Shown here piece by piece: positions 55,894-63,877 of a stretch of DNA of 64,000 nt. The notes beneath the pieces were generated by a model. That model was given only the letters and a program-made list of their open reading frames with translations. It had not been told where the DNA came from and did not search any database. The first letter of the stretch is position 1, and every line of letters begins with the position of its first letter. Source of the stretch: Bradyrhizobium forestalis (GTDB lineage: Bacteria; Pseudomonadota; Alphaproteobacteria; Rhizobiales; Xanthobacteraceae); assembly GCF_002795245.1 (NCBI RefSeq), contig NZ_PGVG01000017.1, forward strand, positions 87,518 to 151,517. The letters run 5' to 3'. The position numbers were made by a program, and so were the translations under genes.

Positions 55894-56859
55894 ATGTCCG
55901 CTCCTGTTCATGCAAAGGTCGTCATTATCGGCTCCGGCCCCGCCGGCTACACGGCGGCGATCTACGCCGCGCGCGCGATGCTCGAGCCGATCCTGATCCA
56001 GGGCATCCAGCCCGGTGGCCAGCTCACCATCACCACCGACGTCGAGAACTATCCGGGCTTCGCCGATGTGATCCAGGGCCCCTGGCTGATGGAGCAGATG
56101 GAGAAGCAGGCGGTCCATGTCGGCACCAGGATCGTCACCGACCTCGTCACCAAGCTGGAGACTGCGCAGCGGCCGTTCCGCCTCACCTGCGACAGCGGCG
56201 ATGTCTATCTCGCCGACACCGTGGTCCTCGCCACCGGGGCGCAGGCGCGCTGGCTCGGGCTGCCGTCCGAGGCGAAGTTCCAGGGCGGCGGCGTGTCGGC
56301 CTGCGCCACCTGCGACGGCTTCTTCTACCGTGGCAAGGACGTCATCGTGGTCGGCGGCGGCAACAGCGCGGTCGAGGAAGCCCTGTACCTCACCAACCAT
56401 GCCTCGCAAGTCACCATCGTGCATCGTCGCGATCACTTCCGTGCCGAGCGCATCCTGCAGGAACGCCTATTCAAGCATCCGAAGATCAAGGTGATCTGGG
56501 ATTCCGCCGTCGACGAGATCTGCGGCACCGAGAACCCCAACAAGGTCACCCATGTCCGGCTCAAGAACGTCAGGACCGGCGCACTCAAGGACGTGAAGGC
56601 CGACGGCGTCTTCATCGCCATCGGCCATGCGCCGGCGACCGAGCTCGTCAAGGACCAGGCCAAGCTGAAACCGTCGGGCTATGTCGAGGTCGCCCCGAAC
56701 TCGACCGCCACCTCGGTGCCCGGCCTGTTCGCCGCCGGCGACGTCGCCGACGAGACCTATCGCCAGGCCGTGACGGCCGCCGGCCTCGGCTGCATGGCCG
56801 CACTCGAAGCCGAACGTTTCTTGGCCCTTCGCGCCAGCGAGCGCGCGGCAGCGGAATAG
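55894..56859 (+). CDS. trxB: thioredoxin reductase (NADPH)
   Basis: 321 aa. FAD-binding GSGPAGYTAAIYAARA (start), active-site CATC (ACATCDGFFYRGK), NADPH-binding VVGGGNSAVEEALYLT and the C-terminal FAAGDVADETYRQAVTAAGLG are in the usual order. It reduces thioredoxin in the cytoplasm. It is 4 bp ahead of the LysR gene. Confidence 0.97.
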   Translation: MSAPVHAKVVIIGSGPAGYTAAIYAARAMLEPILIQGIQPGGQLTITTDVENYPGFADVIQGPWLMEQMEKQAVHVGTRIVTDLVTKLETAQRPFRLTCDSGDVYLADTVVLATGAQARWLGLPSEAKFQGGGVSACATCDGFFYRGKDVIVVGGGNSAVEEALYLTNHASQVTIVHRRDHFRAERILQERLFKHPKIKVIWDSAVDEICGTENPNKVTHVRLKNVRTGALKDVKADGVFIAIGHAPATELVKDQAKLKPSGYVEVAPNSTATSVPGLFAAGDVADETYRQAVTAAGLGCMAALEAERFLALRASERAAAE

Positions 56860-56863
56860 AATC

Positions 56864-57787
56864 ATGCCTCGAACACGCGACGGATTTACGGATATGGACT
56901 GGGACAAGCTGAAGGTGTTTCACGCGGCGGCGGAAGCGGGCAGCTTCACGCATGCGGGCGAGCAGCTCGGCCTGTCGCAATCGGCGGTGTCGCGCCAGGT
57001 CTCGGCGCTGGAGCAGGAGCTCTCGGTCTCGCTGTTCCACCGCCACGCCCGCGGCCTGATCCTCACCGAGCAGGGTGACCTCTTGTTCCGCACCGCGCAT
57101 GACGTGTTCATGCAGCTGCAGGCGGCGCGCGCCAAACTCACCGACAGCCGCGAGCGGCCGAGCGGCGACCTCAAGATCACCACCACGCCCGGCGTCGGCA
57201 TCAACTGGCTGATCCCGCGGCTCGGCGAGTTCACCGCGCTCTATCCGGAGATCCGGATCTCGCTGATCGTCACCGACGAGGAGCTCGATCTGTCGATGCG
57301 CGAGGCGGACGTCGCGATCCGCACCCGCAAGCCGACACAGCCGGATCTGATCCAGCGCAAGCTGTTCGCGATGGGCTTCCACGCCTATTGCTCACCGGAA
57401 TACATCAAGCGCTTCGGCACGCCGCGCACGCTGGAAGAGCTCGACTCCCACCGCATCATCACGCTTGCCGACGGCAACTTCGCGCCGCATCTGCAGAACC
57501 GTAACTGGCTGGTCGAGGCCGGTCGCAACGGCTCGGGTCCGCGCGAAGCCTATTTCAAGGTCAACAACATCCTGGGACTCGTGCGCGCCTGTCAGCAGGG
57601 GCTCGGCATCGCCGCCTTGCCCGACTACCTCGTCGAGGAGCAGAGCAAGCTCGTGCAGCTGTTCGGCGAGTCGGATTCGATCCAGCTCGACACCTACTTC
57701 GTCTATCCCGAGGAGTTGAAGACAGTCGCGCGCGTGCAGGTGTTCCGCGACTTCGTGGTGAGCAAGGCGCAACGCTGGCCGTCCTGA
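56864..57787 (+). CDS. LysR-family transcriptional regulator
   Basis: 307 aa from the ATG at 56864; a second Met at 56894 (MDWDKLKVFHAAAEAGSF) is possible. The helix-turn-helix is in residues 25-50 (THAGEQLGLSQSAVSRQVSALEQ), followed by a periplasmic-binding-like effector domain (GDLKITTTPGVGINWLIPRL; DLVQRKLFAMGFHAYCSPEYIK pattern). Its start overlaps the end of trxB by spacing of 4 bp, so it is co-transcribed with trxB and may respond to redox state. The effector is unknown. Confidence 0.92.
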   Translation: MPRTRDGFTDMDWDKLKVFHAAAEAGSFTHAGEQLGLSQSAVSRQVSALEQELSVSLFHRHARGLILTEQGDLLFRTAHDVFMQLQAARAKLTDSRERPSGDLKITTTPGVGINWLIPRLGEFTALYPEIRISLIVTDEELDLSMREADVAIRTRKPTQPDLIQRKLFAMGFHAYCSPEYIKRFGTPRTLEELDSHRIITLADGNFAPHLQNRNWLVEAGRNGSGPREAYFKVNNILGLVRACQQGLGIAALPDYLVEEQSKLVQLFGESDSIQLDTYFVYPEELKTVARVQVFRDFVVSKAQRWPS

Positions 57788-57854
57788 TTTCCGCATGACT
57801 GACATGCGGCCTCGGCTGTTGCTGCAGGGCACTCGGCAAGCCCATAATGTTTGC

Positions 57855-57988
57855 ACGCTGAGCCTTCGCGTTGCGCATTTGTCCCCCTCCTCCAGTGGCG
57901 CGGGAGTTCAGTAATCCCTCTTGGAAGGTGATTGTGTCGGCCTCACGTGGCCAATACCTAAGCCGGGCCCTCGGGTCCGGCTTTTTTT
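57855..57988 (+). ncRNA. candidate small RNA with anti-Shine-Dalgarno motif
   Basis: A promoter-like TTGCTG (57819) and CATAAT (57843) with an 18-bp spacer and a strong intrinsic terminator (57961-57988: AGCCGGGCC/GGTCCGGCT plus seven T) delimit about 134 nt without an open frame. The transcript would contain CCCCCTCCTCC, an anti-Shine-Dalgarno-like stretch seen in several alphaproteobacterial sRNAs. Transcription is inferred; no homologue was checked. Confidence 0.5.
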
Positions 57989-58054
57989 CGTCAGAATGCG
58001 GCTTCGCGTTCCGCGTGTATTGACAGTTCCAGGCATACCCCGCATCATTTCCAC

Positions 58055-58117
58055 ATGATCACGAAGTCGTGCGCAGTCATCTCGAAAAAAGGCCCCATCC
58101 CGGGGCCTCGGATTTTT
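58055..58117 (+). ncRNA. second candidate small RNA
   Basis: A promoter-like TTGACA (58020-58025) and CATCAT (58043-58048) with a 17-bp spacer precede a 60-70 nt segment that ends in the hairpin AGGCCCC/GGGGCCT (58090-58108) followed by a T-run. There is no open reading frame with a start and ribosome-binding site. A terminator with its own promoter and no gene between is a typical sRNA signature. Confidence 0.5.
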
Positions 58118-58155
58118 GCGCGCACTAGCTGACTTCGTCATCGCTGCAAATCCCG

Positions 58156-58184
58156 AAAACCCCGCCGCCTGGACGGGGTTTTTT
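58156..58184 (+). terminator. third intrinsic terminator in the gene-free stretch
   Basis: AAAACCCCG pairs with CGGGGTTTT around a 9-nt loop, 45 bp before the DapA-family gene. It is the third intrinsic terminator in 230 bp, so an RNA must end here or transcription into the gene is attenuated. Confidence 0.85.
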
Positions 58185-58228
58185 CGTGTGCCCTCCGTCT
58201 CAGGCTTTTCCCGAGAAGGAGATGGAAC

Positions 58229-59137
58229 ATGACCGGACTACGAGATCACTTGCACGGGCTGTGGCTGCCGCTGGTCACGCCGTTTCAGGGCGGCGCACTG
58301 GACGAGAGGTCGCTGCGGCGGCTGACGCGGCACTACAGCGCGCACGGCATCGACGGCTTCATCCTGGGGGCGACCTCCGGTGAAGGCATGACGCTGCGCG
58401 AGGCCGAGCTCGAACGTCTCGTCGCCGTGGTGCGCGACGAGATGGCGGCGGGCGGCCGCACCATGCCGGTCTGCCTCGGGCTCTCCGGCGCAGACACCTC
58501 GCGGCTGCAGGAGCGCCTCGACGAGACCGCGGACTGGCCGATCGACGGTTACCTCATCGCCAGTCCCTATTACGTGCGGCCGTCGCAGCGCGGGCTCTCG
58601 GCGCATTTCGAGGCGCTCGCCGACCACGCCGCATGGCCGATCGCGCTCTACAACATTCCCTATCGCTGCGCCGTCAACATCACCAACCAGACCATGCTGC
58701 GGCTCGCCGAGCACAAGAACATCGTCGGCCTGAAGGATTGCGGCGCCAGCCGCGAGCAGTCGCTCGCGCTGCTGCGCGACCGGCCGAAGGACTTTCGCGT
58801 GCTCACCGGCGAGGATGCCCACTATTTCGAGGCGCTCGCTGACGGTGCCGACGGCGGCATCGTGCTGTCGGCCCATGTCGAGACCGCGACGTTTGCAGCC
58901 GTTCATGCCGAGCTGAAGCGCGGCGACCATGATGCGGCGCTGGCGCGCTGGCACGAGGTCGCCGAGCTGGCGCGGCTGCTGTTCACCGAGCCGAGCCCCG
59001 CGCCGGCGAAGTACTGGCTGTGGCGCAGCGGCCTGATCGACAGCCCCGAAGTGCGCCTGCCGATGGTGGAAGTGAGCAGCGAGCTCGCGGCGGCGATCGA
59101 TCGCGAGATCGAGCGACGGACGAAAGTCGCGGCGTAG
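58229..59137 (+). CDS. dapA: 4-hydroxy-tetrahydrodipicolinate synthase family protein (DapA-like aldolase)
   Basis: 302 aa. GLWLPLVTPFQGGALDERSL and GFILGATSGEGMTL (usual GTTGE, here TSGE) form the N-terminal half, with the Tyr of YNIPYR and the Schiff-base Lys of IVGLKDCG. The family includes DapA of lysine synthesis and several catabolic aldolases. The gene stands alone after three terminators, so it has its own signal. The Shine-Dalgarno GAAGGAG is good. DapA is likely but not proven. Confidence 0.87.
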   Translation: MTGLRDHLHGLWLPLVTPFQGGALDERSLRRLTRHYSAHGIDGFILGATSGEGMTLREAELERLVAVVRDEMAAGGRTMPVCLGLSGADTSRLQERLDETADWPIDGYLIASPYYVRPSQRGLSAHFEALADHAAWPIALYNIPYRCAVNITNQTMLRLAEHKNIVGLKDCGASREQSLALLRDRPKDFRVLTGEDAHYFEALADGADGGIVLSAHVETATFAAVHAELKRGDHDAALARWHEVAELARLLFTEPSPAPAKYWLWRSGLIDSPEVRLPMVEVSSELAAAIDREIERRTKVAA

Positions 59138-59142
59138 TTCTT

Positions 59143-59300
59143 ACCCTCCCCTGGAGGGGGAGGGTCGGCTCACATTGAGCGCAGCGAAATGTGAGCCGGG
59201 GTGGGGTGACAGTCTCTCCCCACGAACAGTACCCGAGTGGAGAGATCACCCCACCCCGCTCGCGCTCCGCGCGATCGACCCTCCCCCTCCAGGGGAGGGT
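59143..59300. repeat. 158-bp element with 25-bp perfect terminal inverted repeats
   Basis: Perfect 25-bp inverted ends (59143-59167 and 59276-59300, starting ACCCTCCCCTGGAGGGGG). Inside, CGGCTCACATTG and the complementary AATGTGAGCCG, and GGGGTGGGGTGA with TCACCCCACCCC, form nested stems. It begins 6 bp after the dapA-like stop codon and could act as its transcript end. Confidence 0.85.
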
Positions 59301-59417
59301 CAGCAGCGTGATCGTGGTTAACTTCATCCCAACGCCTTTCGCAGCCGCCGCATGGCGCAGCTACGCCTCGTTTACGCAATCGGGCCTATCGTTTCCGCTA
59401 AGGACTTTCAGAGGGGA

Positions 59418-59573
59418 ATGACCATGGGGCATCGCATCCGGCCGACGGCCGCGCGGCAATTCGCGCCGGCCGATCTCTTGCAGGGCATTCTGGTGGTGTC
59501 GTCGTTCGGGTTCTGGGCGGTGATGCTCGGCCTGATGCCGGTGCTGCTGTTTCGCGTCTGGCTGGTCGGCTGA
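59418..59573 (+). CDS. 51-aa single-helix membrane peptide, first of a pair
   Basis: ATG after a strong AGAGGGGA ribosome-binding site. The N-terminus is basic (MGHRIRPTAARQFAPADLLQG), then one membrane helix (ILVVSSFGFWAVMLGLMPVLLF) and a very short tail (RVWLVG). The basic N-terminus should be cytoplasmic. The resemblance to the peptide at 59706 (position of the helix at the C-terminus, W and P in it) suggests a related pair. No family recognised. Confidence 0.7.
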   Translation: MTMGHRIRPTAARQFAPADLLQGILVVSSFGFWAVMLGLMPVLLFRVWLVG

Positions 59574-59705
59574 CGCAAGGCGGGCGCGGGATGGTTAACC
59601 CGTGGGTCACGGCTGTGCTCAAATGCGCAAGCGACCGCGACCCGGAATCTTAAAACATCCCGGCTAGCGTTGACGCCATAAGCGAAGAAATCGCGGAGGC
59701 GTTTT

Positions 59706-59852
59706 GTGAATAGTCATAATGAACTGGCGTCGCATTGCGACGCCGGACAGCAGGGCTTTACCACCGAGGATATTCTCTGGGCGACCGGCATCTGGTCGGT
59801 GATCCTCACCATGTCGCCGGTCATCGTGTTCTACATGCTGCTCGTGGCGTAA
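59706..59852 (+). CDS. 48-aa single-helix membrane peptide, second of a pair
   Basis: GTG start at 59706 with a good GCGGAGGCG ribosome-binding site. An N-terminal polar stretch (NSHNELASHCDAGQQGFTTED) is followed by a membrane helix (ILWATGIWSVILTMSPVIVF) and a short tail. It was found by reading the sequence because it is too short for usual gene calling. It resembles the upstream 51-aa peptide in layout. A function cannot be stated. Confidence 0.6.
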   Translation: MNSHNELASHCDAGQQGFTTEDILWATGIWSVILTMSPVIVFYMLLVA

Positions 59853-59932
59853 GTCACCCCGCATCGGTCCGGAAACGCAAAACGCGCGGCTCGTCCGCGC
59901 GTTCTTCGCCGTTCGCAAATGACCAATGAAAA

Positions 59933-60610
59933 TTAAGCTGCCTGCTTGTGCATTGCGCCGGACGCCGACGCCGTGCCGCGAATAGCCTTCACCGAACGCT
60001 CGATCGCCGCCCACAGCCTTGCGATTTCCTGAGCCGCGCGGCTCTCGGCCTGATACTCGCGCGCGCCTTCGCCGTGGCTCAGCGCCATCAGCAAATCCGA
60101 ACGATTGGTGATCTGGCCGCCCCACACCGGAGCGCGGAATTTCGCCAGCGCTTCGCGGGCGATGGTGACGATCGGGCTTTCGGCATCGTCGCGGCGCGCC
60201 GGCGCACCGTTGAGCACGACCGCGTAGGGCTTGCGCGCGGCGCGGCACATCTGGATGGTTTCCTGCACCGCGTTGACGTCGAACACGCCGGGACGCGCCG
60301 GAATGATCACCATCGTGGCGTTGCGGATCGCATCGTCGACGACGGCCGAGAGGTTCGGCGGCGTGTCGATCAACACCCATTCATATCCATCGCGCTTGGC
60401 AGCGGAGACGATGCCGCTGACGGAGTTCACGGCAGCCTTGATCGGCGGCTCGTTGGTGCCACGCAGCTTGTGCCACAGCGTGAGCGAGCCCTGCGGATCC
60501 GCATCCACGAGCATGACCTGCTTGCTCGCCTTGATCTGCGCGGCGAGATGTGCAGCCAGGGTACTCTTGCCCGAGCCGCCTTTACGCGATGCAAAAACAA
60601 TAACGTTCAT
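59933..60610 (-). CDS. ParA/MinD-family ATPase, orphan
   Basis: 225 aa from the ATG at 60610. Deviant Walker A KGGSGKST follows MNVIVFASR, then VMLVDADPQGSLTLWHKL and VLIDTPPNLSAVVDDAI, the ParA A' and B motifs. No ParB gene or parS-like repeat is nearby, so it probably positions something other than the chromosome (a membrane or cell-pole factor) or is an orphan partition ATPase. It is convergent with the two small membrane genes. Confidence 0.92.
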   Translation of the reverse strand: MNVIVFASRKGGSGKSTLAAHLAAQIKASKQVMLVDADPQGSLTLWHKLRGTNEPPIKAAVNSVSGIVSAAKRDGYEWVLIDTPPNLSAVVDDAIRNATMVIIPARPGVFDVNAVQETIQMCRAARKPYAVVLNGAPARRDDAESPIVTIAREALAKFRAPVWGGQITNRSDLLMALSHGEGAREYQAESRAAQEIARLWAAIERSVKAIRGTASASGAMHKQAA

Positions 60611-61033
60611 ACCTTCGGCCTCCAGATTGACCCCAGGCCGCGAAAATGAATCAGCGCGCTGATTCGGGAAAGAAAAATTTATCGAAGGTTGCGTTGGGGC
60701 CACGAAATAACAAGGCGTGTTGGCTTTTGAGTCACACTGCTTCGCGGGAGAGAGGCACGGACCGCAGCGAAATGCTGCTCGCGCGCGCGTCTGTGCGTTT
60801 TTTGAGCAGCGAGCGGGACAAATCGGAACGCAACCTTGCCGCGCAAATCTTCCCGCGGCTCTTTTTTAGCCGCGCGCGCCCGTAATGGCCGCAAGCCTGC
60901 GCGGCACTGCGCGAACAAAACGAGTCCGGTCGCTGTCGTGAAGCTGATGTCACTGCCGAAGCGAGCCGGACACGCGATGGCGCGCCTTCCGGCCTGACGA
61001 AGTTTCAAAACAGGAACGCGCCTCGCCCCGCGC
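60611..61033. other. 423-bp intergenic region
   Basis: Contains the control region of the ParA gene and one clear hairpin (CGCGGCT-CTTTTTT-AGCCGCG, 60854-60874). No gene or repeat of the terminal-inverted-repeat type was seen. Confidence 0.4.
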
Positions 61034-61396
61034 TCAGCCTTCGCTGGATTTCTTCCTGGCCACCTTCGGCGCCGGCTTGGTGGCCTTCTTGGCAGCCTTC
61101 TGGGCAGCCTTGGGCGCGATGTTGGTCGGCTTGCCGGCGCGCAACTCGCCCGGCTCGGGGCCGGGACGGAAGAACACCCGGCATTGCGGCGAGAGCTGCG
61201 CCTTCTTCTTGATCATGCAGGCGGTGATGGCATCGACGTTCGGAACGAACTCGCTGCACAGCCGCATCGCATCCGGCGTGCAGGCCTGCTGCTCCTCCTG
61301 GGTGTAGGCGAAACCCAAGCGCGGCAGCGCCAGGACGGCCAGGGCCAGCGAGAGGCTTGCGACGGCCAATGACTTCTTCAAGCGAAATGCCGGCAT
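61034..61396 (-). CDS. exported Cys-rich repeat protein with Lys-rich tail
   Basis: 120 aa from the ATG at 61396, preceded by GGGGGAA. A signal peptide (LKKSLAVASLSLALAVLALPRLGFA, cleaved near residue 27) precedes a cysteine-rich segment with four Cys (QQACTPDAMRLCSEFVPN, ITACMIKKKAQLSPQCRVF), matching the Cys-rich repeat (PF00839-like) pattern. The last 40 residues are rich in Lys and Ala (NIAPKAAQKAAKKATKPAPK). The mature protein is periplasmic, probably disulfide-bonded. Confidence 0.8.
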   Translation of the reverse strand: MPAFRLKKSLAVASLSLALAVLALPRLGFAYTQEEQQACTPDAMRLCSEFVPNVDAITACMIKKKAQLSPQCRVFFRPGPEPGELRAGKPTNIAPKAAQKAAKKATKPAPKVARKKSSEG

Positions 61397-61524
61397 CGAT
61401 TCCCCCACATGTCGAGACAGAGGGATAGTGGGTGAACGGCGGTTCGTTGGCAACCGAGGGGAGATGCGAAAGCCGGCAGCTGTGCGGTCTGGGCAACAGG
61501 GCGGGCAGCCGGCCATCTCCACCG

Positions 61525-61647
61525 CTGTCGTCATCCGCGAGGGCGGGTGACCCAGTGTTCCAGAGATGCCGGACGTCCCCCGAGAAGCCGCGGCGTACTG
61601 GATCCCCCGCTCCAGTGCGCAAGTGCGCACAAGGCGGAGGATGACAG
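61525..61647. repeat. 123-bp element with 14-bp terminal inverted repeats
   Basis: The ends CTGTCGTCATCCGC and GCGGAGGATGACAG are inverted with two mismatches. It lies in a 481-bp gene-free stretch (61397-61877) that also holds AAAACTGCGAAAACAACCCC at 61700, which I recall from other Bradyrhizobium intergenic sequences. Confidence 0.7.
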
Positions 61648-61877
61648 CTGGGAGTGGGGAGACTGCCCCTAATTGACCGGGCCTTCAGCAGCCCTCCAAC
61701 ACAAAACTGCGAAAACAACCCCATGCACAGTAGCCAAGTCACGGTAACCCTTACGCATTTCACGTCTTAGGATTTAGCGAAATCAAATTTGACTCGTCGG
61801 GCAAAACAGGGGCATGATGGCATCATCAAAAAATGCGCGTGGGTGGTCGGCCGGGATCCCCGTGAGGTGGGGGATGC

Positions 61878-62813
61878 ATGGCCACATTGCTGATCGTCGC
61901 GCCGGTGTTTGCGCTGATCGCGGCCGGCTATGCCGCGGTGCTGTTTCGCTTCGTCTCGGAGAGCGCACACAAGGGCATCAGCGAATTCGCCTTCAGCATC
62001 GCGATCCCCGCCCTGCTCTTCCGCACCATCGTCGTCTCGGAATTTCCCGATGTCAGCCCCTACCGGGTGTGGGGCGCCTATTACGGCGCGCTCGCCATCA
62101 CCTGGATCGCGGCGCTCGCGATCTCGGCCCTGCTGCGCAAGCGGCGCGAGGACAGCGAGGACGGCGTCGTGTTCGCGATCGGCTCGGTCTACGGCAACAT
62201 CGTGATGCTCGGCATTCCGCTTGTGCTCTCGGCGCTCGGCGTTGAGGCCGCAGGCCCGATGGCGCTGATTCTGTCGGTGAACACGCCGCTGCTCTGGCTC
62301 TGCGGCATCCTGCAGATGGAGTTCGTCAGCCGCAAGCGGGCCGGCTCGTTGCTGTCGATCATCTGGCCCGTGCTCGCGGACCTCGCGCGCAACCCGCTGA
62401 TGCTGGCGATCGGCCTTGGCGTGATCTGGCGCTTCACCGGCCTCGGCCTCAATCCCGTCGTCGACCGCACCATCGAGCTCCTGGCGCAGGCGGGCTCGCC
62501 GACCGCGCTGATCGCGCTTGGCATCAACCTGTTCCGCTTCGAGGTGAAGGGCGAGAAGCTGAGCATCCTCGTGATGTGCGCGCTCAAGCTCGCGGCGATG
62601 CCGGCGGCTGCGTTCGTGCTCGCAAGACTGCTCGACCTGCCGCCGCTCGCTGCCGGCGTCATTGTGCTGTTCGCGGCGATGCCGACCGGCGCGAATGCCT
62701 ACATCTTCGCGGTGCAGTATCAGCGGCTGGTGAACCCCGTGTCGGGCGCGGTGGCGCTGGGGACGTTGCTTGCGGCGGTGACGTTGCCGGTGGTGGTGTG
62801 GGCGGCGAAGTGA
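61878..62813 (+). CDS. AEC (auxin efflux carrier)-family transporter
   Basis: 311 aa with about ten membrane helices. ISEFAFSIAIPALLFRTIVVSEFP and the C-terminal half ALIALGINLFRFEVKG and PTGANAYIFAVQYQRLVNPVSGAVALGT are typical of bacterial AEC family members. Malonate, malate or other organic anions are transported by relatives. It stands alone, so the substrate is open. Confidence 0.92.
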   Translation: MATLLIVAPVFALIAAGYAAVLFRFVSESAHKGISEFAFSIAIPALLFRTIVVSEFPDVSPYRVWGAYYGALAITWIAALAISALLRKRREDSEDGVVFAIGSVYGNIVMLGIPLVLSALGVEAAGPMALILSVNTPLLWLCGILQMEFVSRKRAGSLLSIIWPVLADLARNPLMLAIGLGVIWRFTGLGLNPVVDRTIELLAQAGSPTALIALGINLFRFEVKGEKLSILVMCALKLAAMPAAAFVLARLLDLPPLAAGVIVLFAAMPTGANAYIFAVQYQRLVNPVSGAVALGTLLAAVTLPVVVWAAK

Positions 62814-62907
62814 TCACCAGGCCTTGAGCGTTTCCCAATCGGCGATGGCACTGCCCGCTATGAGCTGAACCGCTCACAAGAGCCGCGTGTAAGGATGGAA
62901 CAAGCGA

Positions 62908-63792
62908 TTAACGGCTAGTCCAAAAGGGTAGAGGAAGGATATCCGGAAACCAAGGTCGAGAGGTTGGCGGGATTTCGTCTTGTGGACCAAGTTTCTCAAC
63001 GACTCGCCCTACATCGTATCGCCCAGAAACATCACCGACCACCACATGATAGGTTGGCGCGCTGGTATTTGCATATAGGCGCACTTGAGCAATGAGCATT
63101 AACTTGCTCCCACTACCAAACGCCATCGTGCTGAGTGAGTATCCGTTTTCAGGCTCGGGTTTACCTTCGCTGCTCCCAACAACAAACGATAGATTAGTCC
63201 GCGCGCCGGTGATGAAGGGGAGGCAAATAGGACGAAAGTCTCCAGGATCGAGCGCTGTCAAAACTTGGCAGTATGCGATTTTGCAAAGCAACCGTCCAAA
63301 TGCATCAGGTACATGACGAAACTGGAGCGCCAGTTTTCCGGGATGTCTCTCATGATACTCAGCCCGTCTCTTGTCGTCGCTCACCACAACGAGTCGCCAC
63401 GCCGCCGAAAGATCAAGCTGTTCTGGCAATCCCTGTAGGAGGCCGGCCTTTCCCATCTGATAGAATACAAACCCCGCCGGATACTCGGTCGCAGGAATAC
63501 TGAGGACCCGGCTACGATCATCCGGATCAGCAACCGCTATGTGGCTTCTACGTTCTCGCTTCCGCCTAGTCGGCGCATTGTAGGCCGTGCGAGCATCACC
63601 CCACAGATCTCTTGCGACCTTCTGTTCAAATCTCTTGGTCATATCCGCACATCCCAGACAACTCGCGCGCCGAATTACGTGCGAACCTCCTAGGGAGTAC
63701 GGAACAATATGTTCGTCTGTAAGAGATTGGTCTCGGGCGCCACAATATATGCAAGCTCCCTTCGATTCGTAATGATGCGGCCCGCGCGGCAT
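62908..63792 (-). CDS. HNH-endonuclease-like protein of foreign base composition
   Basis: 294 aa from the ATG at 63792 with an AGGAG ribosome-binding site; the frame upstream continues into the IS element and is not native. The N-terminal segment CIYCGARDQSLTDEHIVPYSLGGSH (residues about 14-38) and later CLGCADMT look like an HNH zinc-binding fold (CxxC, EHIVP, CxxC). The rest is unlike known nucleases that I recall. The coding sequence is clearly less GC-rich than the neighbours (codons such as AAC, TAT and TTA common), a sign of recent transfer. Confidence 0.68.
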   Translation of the reverse strand: MPRGPHHYESKGACIYCGARDQSLTDEHIVPYSLGGSHVIRRASCLGCADMTKRFEQKVARDLWGDARTAYNAPTRRKRERRSHIAVADPDDRSRVLSIPATEYPAGFVFYQMGKAGLLQGLPEQLDLSAAWRLVVVSDDKRRAEYHERHPGKLALQFRHVPDAFGRLLCKIAYCQVLTALDPGDFRPICLPFITGARTNLSFVVGSSEGKPEPENGYSLSTMAFGSGSKLMLIAQVRLYANTSAPTYHVVVGDVSGRYDVGRVVEKLGPQDEIPPTSRPWFPDILPLPFWTSR

Positions 63793-63877
63793 AGCCAAGC
63801 TCCTGTTCGTCACGTTCACAGTGCACAAAATTGAAAGTGTTGCGGATCGTGCGCGCCCTGCGGGAAGCTTTGTGCAC

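Noticed and set aside
57855..57988. 6S RNA considered for the first candidate small RNA
   Set aside because: I could not see the long double-stranded stem with a central bubble, so the more general small-RNA label was kept.
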